Notes: generated by a model not told the origin, from the sequence alone. Positions 48,651 to 61,720 are shown, numbered from the stretch's first letter. The stretch: 64,000 bases of DNA from Camellia lanceoleosa (GCA_025200525.1 CM045762.1:121708979-121772978); one strand, 5' to 3'. Program-made: numbers and translations.

Positions 48651-48944
48651 ATCATGGATGCGGTCTGATTTTGTAATACTATAAAACATTATGAATATCA
48701 ATGTGTGAAAACTTATAGTTGCTTTTGTTTGTTGGAAGGAAAATGTATGTGATGTGGATAGTCCGAGATTTCATGTTTCGGGGGCATGACAGTCAGCAAA
48801 TTATAAAATCAAAAATAATTATAACCCATTTTAGTGTTTCATTATATTGCAAAGTGGTATTGGTTATGAATCTAATGTGGTGATTTTAGTTACAATTAAA
48901 ATGATTGTCAATTGTCTATCTTAAAAAAAAAAAAAAAAATTGAT

Positions 48945-49196
48945 TGTCAATTATATTTTAAAATGGTGTAACTTATAACTCAATGTGACTATAATTAATG
49001 ATCTAGAGTTTTTTTTTTCTCTCTCTCTCTCTCTCTCTCTCTATTGATTGTTAATTTTATTTTAAAATGGTGTTACTTACAATTCAATATGACTATATTT
49101 AATGATCTAGAGTTCCCCCTCTCTATTGATTGTTAATTTTATTTTAAAATGGTGTTACTTACAATTCAATATGACTATATTTAATGATCTAGAGTT

Positions 49197-49254
<58 letters not shown>

Positions 49255-49255
49255 G
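48945..49255. repeat. Three tandem ~76-bp units separated by CT tracts
   Basis: The unit containing TTTTAAAATGGTGT(A/T)ACTTA and TTTAATGATCTAGAGTT occurs at about 48945, 49044 and 49120. Each is followed by a T- or CT-rich tract. The last is an uninterrupted CT run (49204-49252). Unit and tract seem to have been duplicated together. Confidence 0.85.
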
Positions 49256-49259
49256 CTAC

Positions 49260-52120
49260 AAATTTAGGGGGAAAAAAACTCAAAAAAATATTCAAAATTT
49301 GAATCCTATAGCCTAGATTCGCTAAAGGTTTAGCCCTACAACAAAAACTTTAGGAGAAATTACCATTAAGTGGTAATTTTAAAAAATTATTTTAAATTTG
49401 TAAAAAAAAATTATGGTTTTATTTATTAATATTTAATAAATTTACCACTTATTTGTAATATTTTTTTTTGTCCCCAAAACTTTAAATACACACCTTTAAT
49501 CAACTTTTCATGATAAATTTTTGGATCATTGGTTCTTTTATTTTTTTAAATAAAAATTAAATTCATTAAGTATATACTCTCTTTTTTTAAGGGTGGTTTG
49601 CCAAATTGGACAAATTGTGTTTTTCATTCGGCCACGGAAAGCAACCTTAGAGAGCTGAGAATCGCAGACAAAACATAGAGAATCGTCATTAGAGAGGTGG
49701 GAATTTTTTAGATCCTTATATTCGTACATAAAATACGTACTTGATTCTTATCGAATTCATCATGTGCTCTTATCATCTACTCCAATTCATGAACCATTTT
49801 TTTTTTTGTTTTTTGCTTTTATTTTTTTATGTTTTTTTTGGGCAAGTACTATGTACCAATTCTGTTGGGATGGAACATTGGATGGCTGCTGATTCTCCTG
49901 AAGATGAGGAGGAAATTATTTATAGGAAGGCTTCATGAACACAAACTTATGCTATGCTTTATTTGATTTGAATAATTCTAGGAACACATATGTGTTTCAC
50001 AGAATGAAACACAGATTTGTATTTTATACTGTGGAACACAGCTATGTTCATAGAATTCCTTTTATCAAAATGAGATTGAATAAAATGAAATGAAATGAAA
50101 TAAATATTTTTTATGGTATTATTTAGTTTACTTGAATGAAATGATCGTTTCGTCAAGATGTTTAATCTTATGTTTAATTTACTAGTACTCTATTTAGTTC
50201 ACGATTGGAAGTGAATAGTCATTCTTTAATATCATTTCATTTAATTTTGGCTCATTCTAGTGAACCAAATAAAACATAAATTTTTTTATAAAATGTTACA
50301 TGTCCTTTATCCAATAAAATTATAATATCATGACCTTAAACTAAAAATTCATTTTTAATTTTTTTTTTTCTTCTAATTCTCCCATTATTATTCCACATGA
50401 TATGGCGTGACGACATAAGCTTATGGTAGCTTTCATGTTTGTTACATGTCCTTAAGGTAGCTTTCATGTTTGTCTTCGTCAGAATTCCAATTAATATTTG
50501 TATTTATTAATATGAGTGTCATTATTTAAACTCAAAAGTTAAATTTATTTTTTAAATATAGTGATAAATCAAAAAAATAATTAATTGATAATTAAATATT
50601 TTTTAATTATTAATCAATCATTTTCTTGATATGAGTATAGAAAATGAATCTAAAAAATAAATTTATATATCATTTTCCTATTAATATTAATATTAGTAGT
50701 AGAAGATTATAAATGGTTGTTTTGAGAAGATGGTTAAAAGTTAATTTTTTTGACCTTTTTTTAATATTTTTTTTTAAAAATATGTAAAAAATATGATAAA
50801 TTATATAAATCAAAATAAATTAAAAATTAAAAAATAATTTTTAATTATCTTTTCAAAATAACCCAAAGTATAGCAGCGTAGCGTAGTGCTTGGGAAACAA
50901 ATAAAATGATGCCAAACGAATCGTATCAGATTTTGAGAGAGGATGATAGATAGAATCTCTGCCTGCCTGCCTACCTTCCATTGCTGGAAGAAATAAGCAT
51001 TCCCAAGTTGACAATTTTTTATTTTTGACAGGTACACTTTATTTATTTTATTTTATTTTGAGTTGATTCGCTTTGAAACCAACTAATTAAAATTGAAAAA
51101 ATTGCCATTAAGTGATAATTTCAAAAACATATTATAAATTCATGAAAAAATTTATAATTATATAATCATTAATATTTATAAGTTTATCACTTAATTGGAA
51201 TTATTGTTTATAACTTTCACTTACATGAAAATTTTCATGATTCATGATGAAGAATCACACGAACTAGGATCGATAAAGAATAGAGAGTAATAACGATAAT
51301 GTGAAGATGTTCAAAATCAATAATGAGTAACTACAGAAATACATAGCGCAACGAAGACGTGAATAATATTGAAAAGATCAAATACAATTATATACTATAT
51401 ATATATATACCAAGGGCAAGATCTTCCATACAAAAATACAAACAATTATTTTTGCCCCTGTGAAAGGAAACGATAGTGTTTGAGGGAAATGGGACTATTA
51501 TTTTTCACTCTAAAGTGTTAGGCTACGTTTGCGGGTTAGCTATCAAAATAAATATATATTAACCCAATCCCTAATTGTGAACTAACAAAGAGAAAAGGGG
51601 CTGTAACGTGCCACCGTTGTAATGATTTATTTTCTCCAGATGATACATTTTAAGTTACAAAATAATAATAATAAGAAAAAAAAAACTATTCTCATCCTAC
51701 TTTATTTCAAAAATACTCTTTCGTTGTCTTTATTATACATAAAAAAAGAAATTTATTTGAAGTAAAGTGAAATGATAATAGTAACTATATAATAAGGACC
51801 CAAATATATATATACATTTGAAACAAAATAGAGTGTAAATAGCAACTCCCCAAAAAGAAATTCTTAATATACTTTGATATTTCTATGATGGCGCTCATTT
51901 ACTTTCTAAATTAACAAATCTTAACACTTAAAATTATACTCAACTTTTCATCATTATTATTATTTTTTAAATCTAAATTAACTAGTTTCAAGGGAAGATC
52001 TTACTAATCTAACAATTAATCACTAATTTTTACCAATCAAAAAAGAAAAAAAAATACACAAGTACACGATGTCCACAAAAGATACTACATTCCTATTTAC
52101 CAAATGTAATATTAATTTAA
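49260..52120. other. AT-rich intergenic DNA
   Basis: No gene is recognised. A short plus-strand frame ending EHWMAADSPEDEEEIIYRKA (to 49938) is acidic and gene-like but too short to assign. Two related foldback repeats with ATTACCATTAAGTGGTAATT (49360) and TTGCCATTAAGTGATAATTT (51102) mark members of one MITE family. A (TA)n run is at 51395-51409. Confidence 0.4.
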
Positions 52121-52945
52121 GGGAGAATTACACTAATAGTCTCTATAATTTAAGACTCGTGTCACTTTAGTTTCTGACCTTTCAATTATGACACATTTGA
52201 CCCTGAATTTTGAATTATATTCTAAATAAAGACAATTGTAGAACTATGGATCAGTTTTAAAGGCAAAGTTGTCAATTTGATAAAATATAAACTAATTTGA
52301 CAAAAATAAATGCCAACAAATATTTTTAAATTTTTAAAAATAATTTCTACCCACCAAAGATAAAATTATATAAAATTGATAAATCTTTTAAACATTTATT
52401 TATTTATTTTCACCAAATTAATTTTTATTATATATTTGGATGATGATCATATAATAGGTGGTTGTTAAATTTTTAATGTGTAATCCATATACTTAATATA
52501 TGAATTTTTTTAAATTTTTAATTCTTTTAATTTAATAAATTGGTTAAGTTGTCGCAAAATTTGATTTTTGAAAAAATAGAAACTAATTTAATGAAAATAA
52601 AAACAACCACCCATTATATGATTATTATCTAAACACATAATAAAAATTAATTTAGTAAAAAAAATAAATGTCTAAAAGATCTATCAATTTTACATAATTC
52701 TATTTTTAGTGGGTAGAAATAACTTTTTAAAATTCAAAAATATTTTTTTAACATTTACTTTTGTCAAATTAATTTATATTTTATCAAATTGATAATTTTA
52801 CCCTTAAAATTAAGCAATTGTATCTTCAATTGTTCTTATTTGAAACAAGAGTTAAAATTTAAAGTCAAATATGTCTCAATTAAAAAGTCATGAATCAAAA
52901 TGATATAAAACCCAAACTATAGAAACCGTTAGTGTAATTCATCCA
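52121..52945. mobile_element. 825-bp foldback element, arms almost full length
   Basis: GGGAGAATTACACTAATAGT at 52121 pairs with GTTAGTGTAATTC near 52928. Inner blocks also pair all along: GGTCAGAAACT/AGTTTCTGACC region, TTTCTACCCACCAAAGATAA with AGTGGGTAGAAATAA, and GTGGTTGTTAAAT-like sequences near the centre at about 52530. A transcript would fold into one long hairpin. Confidence 0.8.
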
Positions 52946-53464
52946 TAATCTAATTATTAATAGTACATTAGACTTGTATACATGATATTACATTACAAAT
53001 ATACATTAGTAATGGAACTTATAGCCAATATCGTGTTGACAAAATTTAAAACTTGATATAATATAAAATGTGGTAAATCTAACATTATTGTTGATAAAAC
53101 AGTCTTGATTTTCTCTTAAAGGAAGAGTTATTGTGAAACTTCCACCCAAAAAGACAACAAAAAAATAAAAAAATACAAAATAAAAAATTTGTCTTTAGCA
53201 AAATAAATAAATAAATCTTATTTGACCTATTCCCCATTTCTAATCTAAAGTCACTTAAAAGAAAATGGCATCATATAAATAAATAAACCTTACTAATGTA
53301 GTTGAAAGCAATTAACTTGGGCCAAGCCATAGTTAGCTGCAACTGCAGCTTGCATTTCGTTCGCAACAATGCTACAAACCCATAAATATTATCCAGAAGC
53401 ATCATTGTGTGGTTAAAATTCATCTAAGCCATGAACCCCACAACACAATAAATCAATCTCAGCC
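52946..53464. other. Intergenic, nothing recognised
   Basis: AT-rich DNA up to the hAT target duplication at 53456-53464. Confidence 0.4.
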
Positions 53465-53764
53465 TATGAAGCACGGGTACTCCAAAAATAGTGCCGTACA
53501 CGCACCGGGTACTTAGGTGCAGACGCTGCACGTCGCACGCAGACGGATCGATACGAAAAACTAGTCGGATATCACGCTTAGATGCGGCATGGGTACGCCT
53601 TTGGTGCGTTTTGGGTACGGCGGGGGCAGAAACTAAATTTTTTGAAAAATTAAGGGGTACCGGAGCAATATTAAGAAAAATTTAAAAAAAAAAGAAAAAG
53701 AAAAATTGTGTATATTGCCCTAATCTCAACAAAAGTGATGTTCCCTAATCTGATTGAAGCAAAA

Positions 53765-54040
53765 GAGAGAGGCGATTCGACCATCTCCATCTCCCTCTTC
53801 TGCGACTTCGACAAAGAGATCGACCCTCACCCTCGTCTGCACTTCGAAACAGCAGATCGACTTCGACCCTCACCTCGTCTGCGACTTCGGAACAGCAGAG
53901 ATCGACTTCGGCCATAGATTCGACTTCGACCCTCACTCACCTTCGTCTTCGTCTTCCGCCACAGATTCGACCCTCGTCTTCGACTTGGACTTGGACCCAG
54001 ATATCGACTTCGATTCTACCCTCAACCCTCGACTTCGCAG
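53765..54040 (+). repeat. Degenerate CTTCGACCCTCACCTCGTCT repeats in the hAT leader
   Basis: Short units containing GACTTCGA and CCCTCACC repeat about six to eight times in the leader before the transposase. They yield artefactual frames rich in Asp, Phe, Pro and Arg. Confidence 0.6.
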
Positions 54041-54546
54041 GTATATCTATCTTCATCTGTATTTATTTATTTATTTTTCTTATTTGTTCTTTAGTTATTA
54101 ATACTGAAAATAATTTATTTATTTTTCATATTTGTTCTTTAGTTATTAATATTGAAAATATTACTTACACCAAAAAAAAAAAAAAAATACTGAAAATATT
54201 TTTTTTTAAATTATTAATTCTGAAAATGCTAATAAATATTAGAGATGAAAATGGTAATAATCATAAATATTATTATTAGTTATTAATAATAAAAAATTAC
54301 TTCATCTTTATTTGTTATTATTTTTTTCTTGTTTCTTCTTTAGTTATTAATACTGAAAATGTTAATAAATATTAATAATAATAAATATTAGAGGTGAAAA
54401 TGCTAATAATCATAAATTGTAATAATCATAAATATTATTATTAGTTATTAATAATAAAAAATTAGAGATGAAAATGCTAATAATAAAAAATTAGAGATGA
54501 AAATTAGTTAATAATCAAAAATATTATTTTTTATGCTTATAGGAAA

Positions 54547-56838
54547 ATGAGTTCATCAAGCAGTTTAGGTTCATCTGCTGCAAGTGCTTCTGCTCCTTCC
54601 ATTGATCAATCTGGAGATGAAATTGCTCCTTTTTGGGGCTATGTTACAAAATTAGTTAAAAGGGGAGAAGGAGGAAGTGGTAATACAAAATTTAAGTGTA
54701 ATTTTTGTAACATTGAGTATCAAGGGTCATATTCTAGAGTTAGAGCCCATTTGTTGTTACTTACTGGCCATGGAATTAGAGTGTGTGCAACTGTGAAGAA
54801 TAAGAGTGACCTTCTTTCCGAAATTCGAAAAGTAGATCAAGAAGTTGAAAACCGGAAAAAAATGGCAAAGCCAAAAAATGTTCCTTTACCACCTCCATCT
54901 TCTCAAATTAGTGCTAGCCACGGCAGCGTAGAAGATGTTGGAACATTTAGAATGGAAGGTTATGCACCAAGAAAGAGAAAGGCAATTGGGAGTAGTCCTT
55001 TAGATAGGGCATTCAATCAAAGTGCTAGAGAGCATTTACATTCTTTAATTGCCCGTATGTTCTATTCAGCCGGTTTGCCTTTCCATTTGGCTAGGAATCC
55101 ATACTTTGTAGATGCTTTTCAATATGCTGCTGAGAATCAAATTGTTGGGTATGTCCCTCCTGGATATAATTTGTTGAGGACTACCTTACTTCAAAAAGAA
55201 AGGGCAAACATTGAAAGGTTATTGGAACCAACTAAGAAGTCATGGGATGAGAAGGGGTTGAGTATAGTATCTGATGGATGGACTGATGCGCAAAGGAGGC
55301 CTCTCATTAATTTTATGGCAGCATGTAATGGTGGAGCTATGTTTATAAAAGCTGTTAATTGTTAGGGTGAGACCAAGGACAAGTATCATATTGCCAAACT
55401 AATTAGTGAAGTGATTGATGAAGTGGGTCCTAATAATGTAATTCAGGTAATTACTGATAATGCTCCAGTTTGTAGTGCAGCTGGATCAATTATTCAAGGT
55501 AATTATCCGAAGATTTTTTGGACACCTTGTGTAGTTCACACTCTTAATCTTGCTCTTAAGAACATTTGTGTCTTGAAGGAAGTTGGAGTTCTTTGATATG
55601 CTTATGATGAATGCCATTGGATCACTGTGATTGATGATGTAATGTTTGTGAAAAATTTCATCATGAATCATTCTATGAGATTAGCTATTTTTAATGAGTT
55701 TGTACCTTTGAAGCTACTTTCTGTTGCAGATACACGCTTTGCATCTGCAATTGTTATGCTAAAGAGGTTTAAACTTATATATCATGGTCTCCAAACAATG
55801 GTCATAAGTGACAAATGGGCTTCTTACAAGGAAGATGATGTTGGGAAAGCAGCTGTTGTAAAGGAAAAGTTGTTGAATGATGTTTGGTGGGATAAGATTG
55901 AATATATACTCTCATTCACATTGCCTATTTATGAGATGCTTAGATTTTGTGACACTGATAAGCCATGTCTACATTTGGTTTATGAGATGTGGGATTCAAT
56001 GATTGAACGGGTGAAGGCATCCATCTATAGGCGAGAAGGGAAGTCAGAAAATGAAGAGTCATCCTTTTATTCTGTAGTGCATCAAATATTAGTGGAAAGG
56101 TGGACAAAAAGTAGCACACCTCTTCATTGCCTTGCTCATTCCTTGAATCCAAGGTATAATTCACATCTGACTCATGAATCCAAGGTTTATACTTTAATTT
56201 TTTTCATTGCATAATTTACTTATTATTTTTTTCTAATTATGAAATCTAGGTATTATAGTGGGATGTGGCTTCATGAAAATCCCATTCGTGTTCCTCCTCA
56301 CAAAGATGTTGAAATTTCTGAGATGAGAATTAAGTGTTTTAAGAGATACTTTCCTGATTCAGATGAGAGAAGGGTTGTTAATACAGAGTATGCGAAGTTT
56401 TCAGGTTGTTTGGAAAGTTTTAGTGACTCTGACTCAATATGTGATAGAGGAGTAATGGAACCAGTGGTTTGGTGGTTGGCACATGGCTCTTCTGCACCTA
56501 TACTCCAATCCTTGGCAGTGAAATTACTTAGCCAACCATGTTCCTCATCATGTTGTGAAAGGAATTGGAGCACCTACTCTTTCATTCACTCTATGAGGAG
56601 GAATAAAATGACACCACAACGGTGCGAGGATTTGGTTTTTGTGCACTCCAATATTCGCCTCTTATCAAGGAGGAGTCAACTATACACAGAAGGAGAGACC
56701 AAGTTATGGGACGTTGGGGGAGATGCATTTGATTCATTGGAAGGTTCTGGTTTCCTTGAAATTGCAAATCTTTCACTTGATGAGCCAGAGATGGAAGCTA
56801 TTTTATTCAATGATGAAGTTGATGGAAGTGAACTTTGA
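54547..56838 (+). pseudogene. hAT transposase (BED finger, DUF659, C-terminal dimerisation) with two stops
   Basis: Exon 1 is 54547-56153 and exon 2 is 56250-56838, with a GT-AG intron that rejoins LNP-RYYS. The BED-type finger has FKCNFCNIEYQG followed by HLLLLTGHGIRVC (residues ~51-84). The DUF659 region holds SDGWTDAQRRPLINFMA. The RNase H-like core includes VITDNAPVC and TPCVVHTLNLALKN. The C-terminal part has VVWWLAHG...LLSQPCSSSCCERNWSTYSF, the hAT dimerisation motif. In-frame TAG (55363-55365) and TGA (55594-55596) interrupt it, with the frame the same on both sides. It was active recently but is now dead unless read through. Confidence 0.92.
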
Positions 56839-57201
56839 AGTGTCAAGTTTAGATATATAGGGCTTTCTTTTGTTTTTTTTCCTTTGCTTGTGTTATGGAC
56901 TGAATTGGCCTTGTTTTTCTTTTGGTGTTGGTTGTTTTTCCTTTGCTTGGATTATGGACTGAATTGGTGTTGGTTATGTTATGTTGAATTCAAATATATT
57001 AATATTTGTCTTTTAGTTTTATAGTTCTCTTTTTAGTTTTGATATTTAACTTCAATTTGTAGGTTGGATCTTTTAACCATTATAAAAAAAATAAAAAAAT
57101 AAAAAAATATCGGCGCATCGCACTGCATCTGCACTGCATTACCCTACTTTTTGGAATTTTGTCGTACTCGTACCCGCACCCGTGCTTCATGGATCTCAGC
57201 C

Positions 57202-58030
57202 ATGCACTAGTGCTCTGAACAGTTTTCATGGTAACTTTTTTGGGTCCATGGCTTTAGTGTTTCGTTAGCAGTGTCTATCAAAACAAAAGCCGACGGCCCA
57301 AGATTAGAACAATTACTTTTCCAACATGGATTCAATCTGGTGCTGTTAAAAAGCCATCTGTATTCTGTACTAGACAAGATGGAGCATAACTATAAACCTT
57401 ACATTTTTGGGTGCATATGCTGGTTACCAGAACACACTGAGCTACCCATTTCATCTTCCCAAAATCATGATGTGCTGCTTCTTTTTGCTCTAAGTAGATC
57501 ATCACTTTCACTTTTTTAGATATACTGAAAGGATAATGAGCAGATCCTATTTATGCCACCGAATTCTTCATCTTAGTTTCAGAAATTATGCCCTCATCAA
57601 GATGGCAATACCCTCCCACTCTAAACTACATATCATATCCTGTTATGGCAACAATTGAAATCATGAGTCATTTTTAGCAATTCGGCAGATATATGACATA
57701 GCGAAGTAATTTATCCCCAAAAATGTCGTACATCTCTAACATAAACTGAGGGATTGTTTGGAATGTCCTAAATAAGTATACTTTTTGACATTTTGGACTA
57801 AAAAGTTGAGGAAAAAAATATGGTTGTGTGGGTTAATTTTTTGACTTTTTATAAAAAAATGTGTATTAAAAAATTGCATAAATTAGTGTGTAGGGGAAAA
57901 TTAGAATTGGGAGTTGTGCAGCGTACTTTTTGACTTTTGGTGAATAGTGATTAGTTTTTAACTTTTTGAGTAACTTTTTGATTTTTTAGCTTTTTAGCTT
58001 CATGCCAAACTTGGCCTAAGTATAGGAGGA
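57202..58030. other. Intergenic with a MITE
   Basis: 57749-58018 carries GGATTGTTTGGAATGTCC at the left and CATGCCAAACTTGGCCTAAG at the right as imperfect inverted repeats, with ACTTTTTGACTTT repeats inside. The rest has no recognisable gene. Confidence 0.5.
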
Positions 58031-58053
58031 AGAGAGAAAAAAAAACACATCAC

Positions 58054-58817
58054 TGAGGGGTTCTGTCGGTCAATGTCAAAGCTGTTGATAGCACATGGTT
58101 CAGCCAGGAGTTCGATGGGCTCCTCACCTGTGCAAAGGAACAGTGTGAAACAAATCCACCACCAGATAAGAGAGGTTAAATATTGTCTGAAGCAAGTATT
58201 CCTTTCGTAGAGGAGGCAAAAGGTTTGGATGGGTCAAAACGAATTATGCATTTTAAAAACCTACCATTTAACAAACAGGTTTAAGTGAGTTGTGTTGAAT
58301 TTGGTACACAGTTATGGGAAATTAATTTGATCAACCCATTAACTTGACAAATTAACCAGATCAACCCAACAGGTATACAACTCATTTATAACCCGTTTAT
58401 TTATATATTTTGATGAGAGTTTAAATGGGGTGAAATTGAATGGATTTATGGTTTCGGGTTAAGTGCACCAGCTCTATCTTCTTGCCACAGAAAACAAGAA
58501 ATATGAATTCGGCCACTTAGCAAATAAGATGACCTTAAGCCTTTCCACTAGAGCACTCAAATGGAAAAAGCCAGATATGGCAACAAACTTCATACCTTGT
58601 CCAACAACAGCAAGGATTCCATCTTCTGAGCAGATCATAACAGGTAACACCCGTGATGTTGAAATGTTACCAATGTTTGAAGAATAGCTGTCATACTGGA
58701 CCTCCCAAATTTCACTCTCAGATAATGAGTGGATCGAAACTCACCGCTTTCAGAAGAACTATTGGTCATTTGCCACCGAAGATCCCATGCAAATACAGTA
58801 CCAGAAGAGCCTCCTGC
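58054..58817 (-). pseudogene. Fragment resembling nucleoporin NUP43 (WD40 protein)
   Basis: On the minus strand, 58817-58596 reads AGGSSGTVFAWDLRWQ, then after a frameshift LSESEIWEVQYDSYSSN, and LPVMICSEDGILAVVGQ up to a GT donor. A second exon from 58127 reads GEEPIELLAEPCAINSFDID and RQNPS to 58054. This matches the C-terminal half of plant NUP43, a WD40 subunit of the Nup107-160 nuclear pore complex. The frameshift, the absence of upstream exons in the next 2 kb, and no visible last exon (usually DVICSLEWESI) indicate a broken copy. Intron borders remain, so it derives from genomic DNA. Confidence 0.7.
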
Positions 58818-59211
58818 CTTCATGTAAACCAGCATAATAAATAAACAATCTCGAAATTTTTGTCAAGTCAAAACACAGAAAGACAACTTATTTGGTTTCC
58901 AAATAACCATGTAATCCAATAATTAAATGTGGAAGAATTTCAATGTGGTCACAAAATCCTTTGAATCATCGCCCAGCATGAAATTTAAGCATGTAAACCA
59001 ATATATTATCATGATCAGTCAAAATGTTCAGCATTGAATGAGTGCAACTCACATCTGGATCCAAACAATTGATATACCTTCCACTAAATTAAACAAGGTG
59101 ACCCACATTCTAGTTCTGATCCAAACATAACCACTATAAAATTGAGGAAGCCGATCGACATTCCTGATCTTTTCTGGACTACCAATTCAACGTTTTATCG
59201 ATGAATCAACA

Positions 59212-59730
59212 TTTCATCATTTCCATTTGGATATTCCACACCCGTTTGGACCATCGATTCACGTTCATCTCAAAAGTAGCAACCACATCTTTATTCTGCA
59301 CCCTTGTCCGTGAATGCGTGTGATGTTGTGGTGTGAAGAACTGCAACATCGAAATTGATGGTGACATGCGTACCAACGTTTCATCATTCTCATTTGGATA
59401 TTCCGCCCCCGTTTGGACCACTGATTCACGTTCGAATCATTATTCCAAAAGTGGCAACCACAACTTCATTCTACACCCATGTTCGTAAGTGCGTGTGATG
59501 CTGTGGTGTGAAGGACCACACTGCCGGAAGTGATGGTGGTATGTGTAGCAAAGTTTCATCATTCCCATTTGGGTATGCCGCACCCGTTTGGACCATCGAT
59601 TCACATTCGAATCTTCATCCCAAAAGCAGTAAGTAACCACATCTTCATTCTGCACTTGTGTCTATAAGTGCATGTGATGCTATGGTGTGAAGGATCGCAT
59701 TGTCGGAAGTGATAGTGGCATGAGATAGTG
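59212..59730. repeat. Three tandem copies of a ~170-bp unit
   Basis: Units start with TTTCATCATT at 59212, 59379 and 59554. Each contains CCCGTTTGGACCA, GATTCAC(A/G)TTC, GCGTGTGATG-like sequence and GGTGTGAAG. A partial fourth tail (CTGCCGGAAGTGATAGTAAC) is at about 59800. The GC content is higher than in the surroundings. Confidence 0.85.
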
Positions 59731-60239
59731 GTCTGGGTCTCTGTTCCGTAGGCCACCATGATGCGAACGTGCGATGCGGCATCCAAATGTGTCGACTGCA
59801 CTGCCGGAAGTGATAGTAACGTAGCATCGTTCGAAAACGAATCACACGAACAAGCAATTGAAAATGGTGATGGACATCAACTGGACTATAATTTTCTTAA
59901 AATTCGAATGTAAACGTATGACATATAAGATCACCGTGGGCTCTTGTGACGTATATGACAACCGTTGGTGCCGTCCAACAACAGCCAAAACCTAACTTCA
60001 TATTCCAAAAGAAGACTCACTGATTTCCCACTCCTTATAATTATGGGATTCGAACTACCAAACGTGGCATCCACGTATCCCCCAATATCTGTTACTCCTA
60101 CAATACCGTCAATTGATTAACAAAAAGGACAAATTCGTCCAGCAAACAATCCAAAAAATTCAAAAAGGGACTTGGCTAACTAAAAGAACACATCAGTAGG
60201 ACTTGCCAATCTAATAGAAAAAATGTGGGACCATATAGT

Positions 60240-61720
60240 GCAACAGTTTGTGAAATGAGATTTTTTGATAATTTTTCCTAAAAAAAATAATTGAAAAAAA
60301 TAACAATTAAAATAGTAAATAAAAAAGATTATTTAGAACCATTGAACAAATTACAATCACATTTTTCTTTTTGTGAGTATTTATGTTTATCTAACTTCAA
60401 TCATATTAAAAAATAAAATTATAAACAAAAGGAGATAATTTCAATCATACAAATCACAATTTTTTTAATACTATCTAATTATCATCAATAATTAAAAAAA
60501 TAATCACAAATTAAGTCAATTGATAATTAAAAAACACAATAATTTATTTTTCAAAAAACATAGTGAGTTAAAAAGATCAATTACAAATTTTTTTTGGTCA
60601 AAATACAATCTAATCATCATCAATAATTGGTACATTATGTGACCCTAATGAGTACAATCCATTTTGCTTTTCAAAAAATACAGTGAACTAAAAATCAAAT
60701 CACAAATTAAGTAAATTGATAGTTAAAAAAATATAATAATTTTTTTTCAAAAAACACAGTGAGTTAAAAAAATCAATTACAGTTTTTTTTTTCAAAATAC
60801 AATCTAATCATTATCAATAATTGGTATTTTAAAAATCAAATCAGATATAAAATCAAATCAAATCAGAAATATTTTTATGCTATCTAACTATAATCATATT
60901 TTTTTCATAAATAATTGTAAAGAAAAACCATTAAAACAGTAAATAAAAGATTAAATCACATTAAAAAAATAGAAACATTGAACAAACTACAATCACATCA
61001 CATTTTTCCCATAATAAAAAATAAATAAATAAAAAAAAGAACCATTAACTAACTACAATCACATTAAAAAAAAAGAATAATTGAACTAAGTACAATCACA
61101 TTTTTTTCTTTGTGAGTGTTTATGTTTATCTAATTTCAATCATATTAAAAATAAAATTAAAATAGTAAATAAAAAGATTAAATAACATTAAAAAAAAAAC
61201 TCATTGAACTAACTACAACAATCATATTAAAAAAAAAAAGCCATTAAACAAACTACAATCACATCACATAATTTTAAATGAAAAAAAAAGAACTATTAAA
61301 CTAATTACAATCACATTAAAAAAAAAAAAATCATTTAACTAATTATAATCACATTTTTCTCTTTGTGAGGGTTTATATTTATCTAATTTCAATCACATTA
61401 AAAAATCAAAAATAAAATTAAAATAGTAAATAAAAAGATTAAATAACATTAAAAAAAAACCATTGAACTAACTACAACAATCATATTAAAAAAAAAGAGT
61501 CATTGAACAAATTACAATCACATCACATTTTTTCCATAATAAAATAAATAAATGAAAAAAAAGAACTATTAAACTAATTACAATCACATTAAAAAAAAAA
61601 ATCATTCAACTAATTATAATTACATTTTTCTCTTTGTGAGGGTTTATATTTATCTAACTTTAATTATATTAAAAAATCAAATTATAATTTTTTATTCGCT
61701 AGAGAAATCATAAATAGTTT
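60240..61720. repeat. AT-rich degenerate tandem array, ~250-bp period
   Basis: TTTGTGAG(T/G)(A/G)TTTAT(A/G)TTTATCTAA recurs near 60371, 61110, 61363 and 61634. Each is followed by related blocks with CAATCATATTAAAA and (A)n-CCATTGAAC. Spacing is about 253 and 271 bp, and the first gap is about three periods. No coding is seen. Confidence 0.75.

Larger units (their letters stand above)
53465..57192 (+). mobile_element. hAT transposon, nearly complete
   Basis: The ends TATGAAGCACGGGTAC (53465) and GCACCCGTGCTTCATGG (57192) are inverted repeats. ATCTCAGCC flanks both sides (53456-53464 and 57193-57201), covering an exact 8-bp duplication. Subterminal regions are rich in GGGTACG and CGTACCC motifs. 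The transposase gene is at 54547-56838. Short insertions or deletions are few, so the element is fairly young. Confidence 0.9.

Noticed and set aside
53745..54101. Asp/Phe/Pro-rich frames before the hAT transposase
   Set aside because: Made by short degenerate repeats in the leader, with no conserved domain. Start of the transposase is set at 54547 just before the BED finger.
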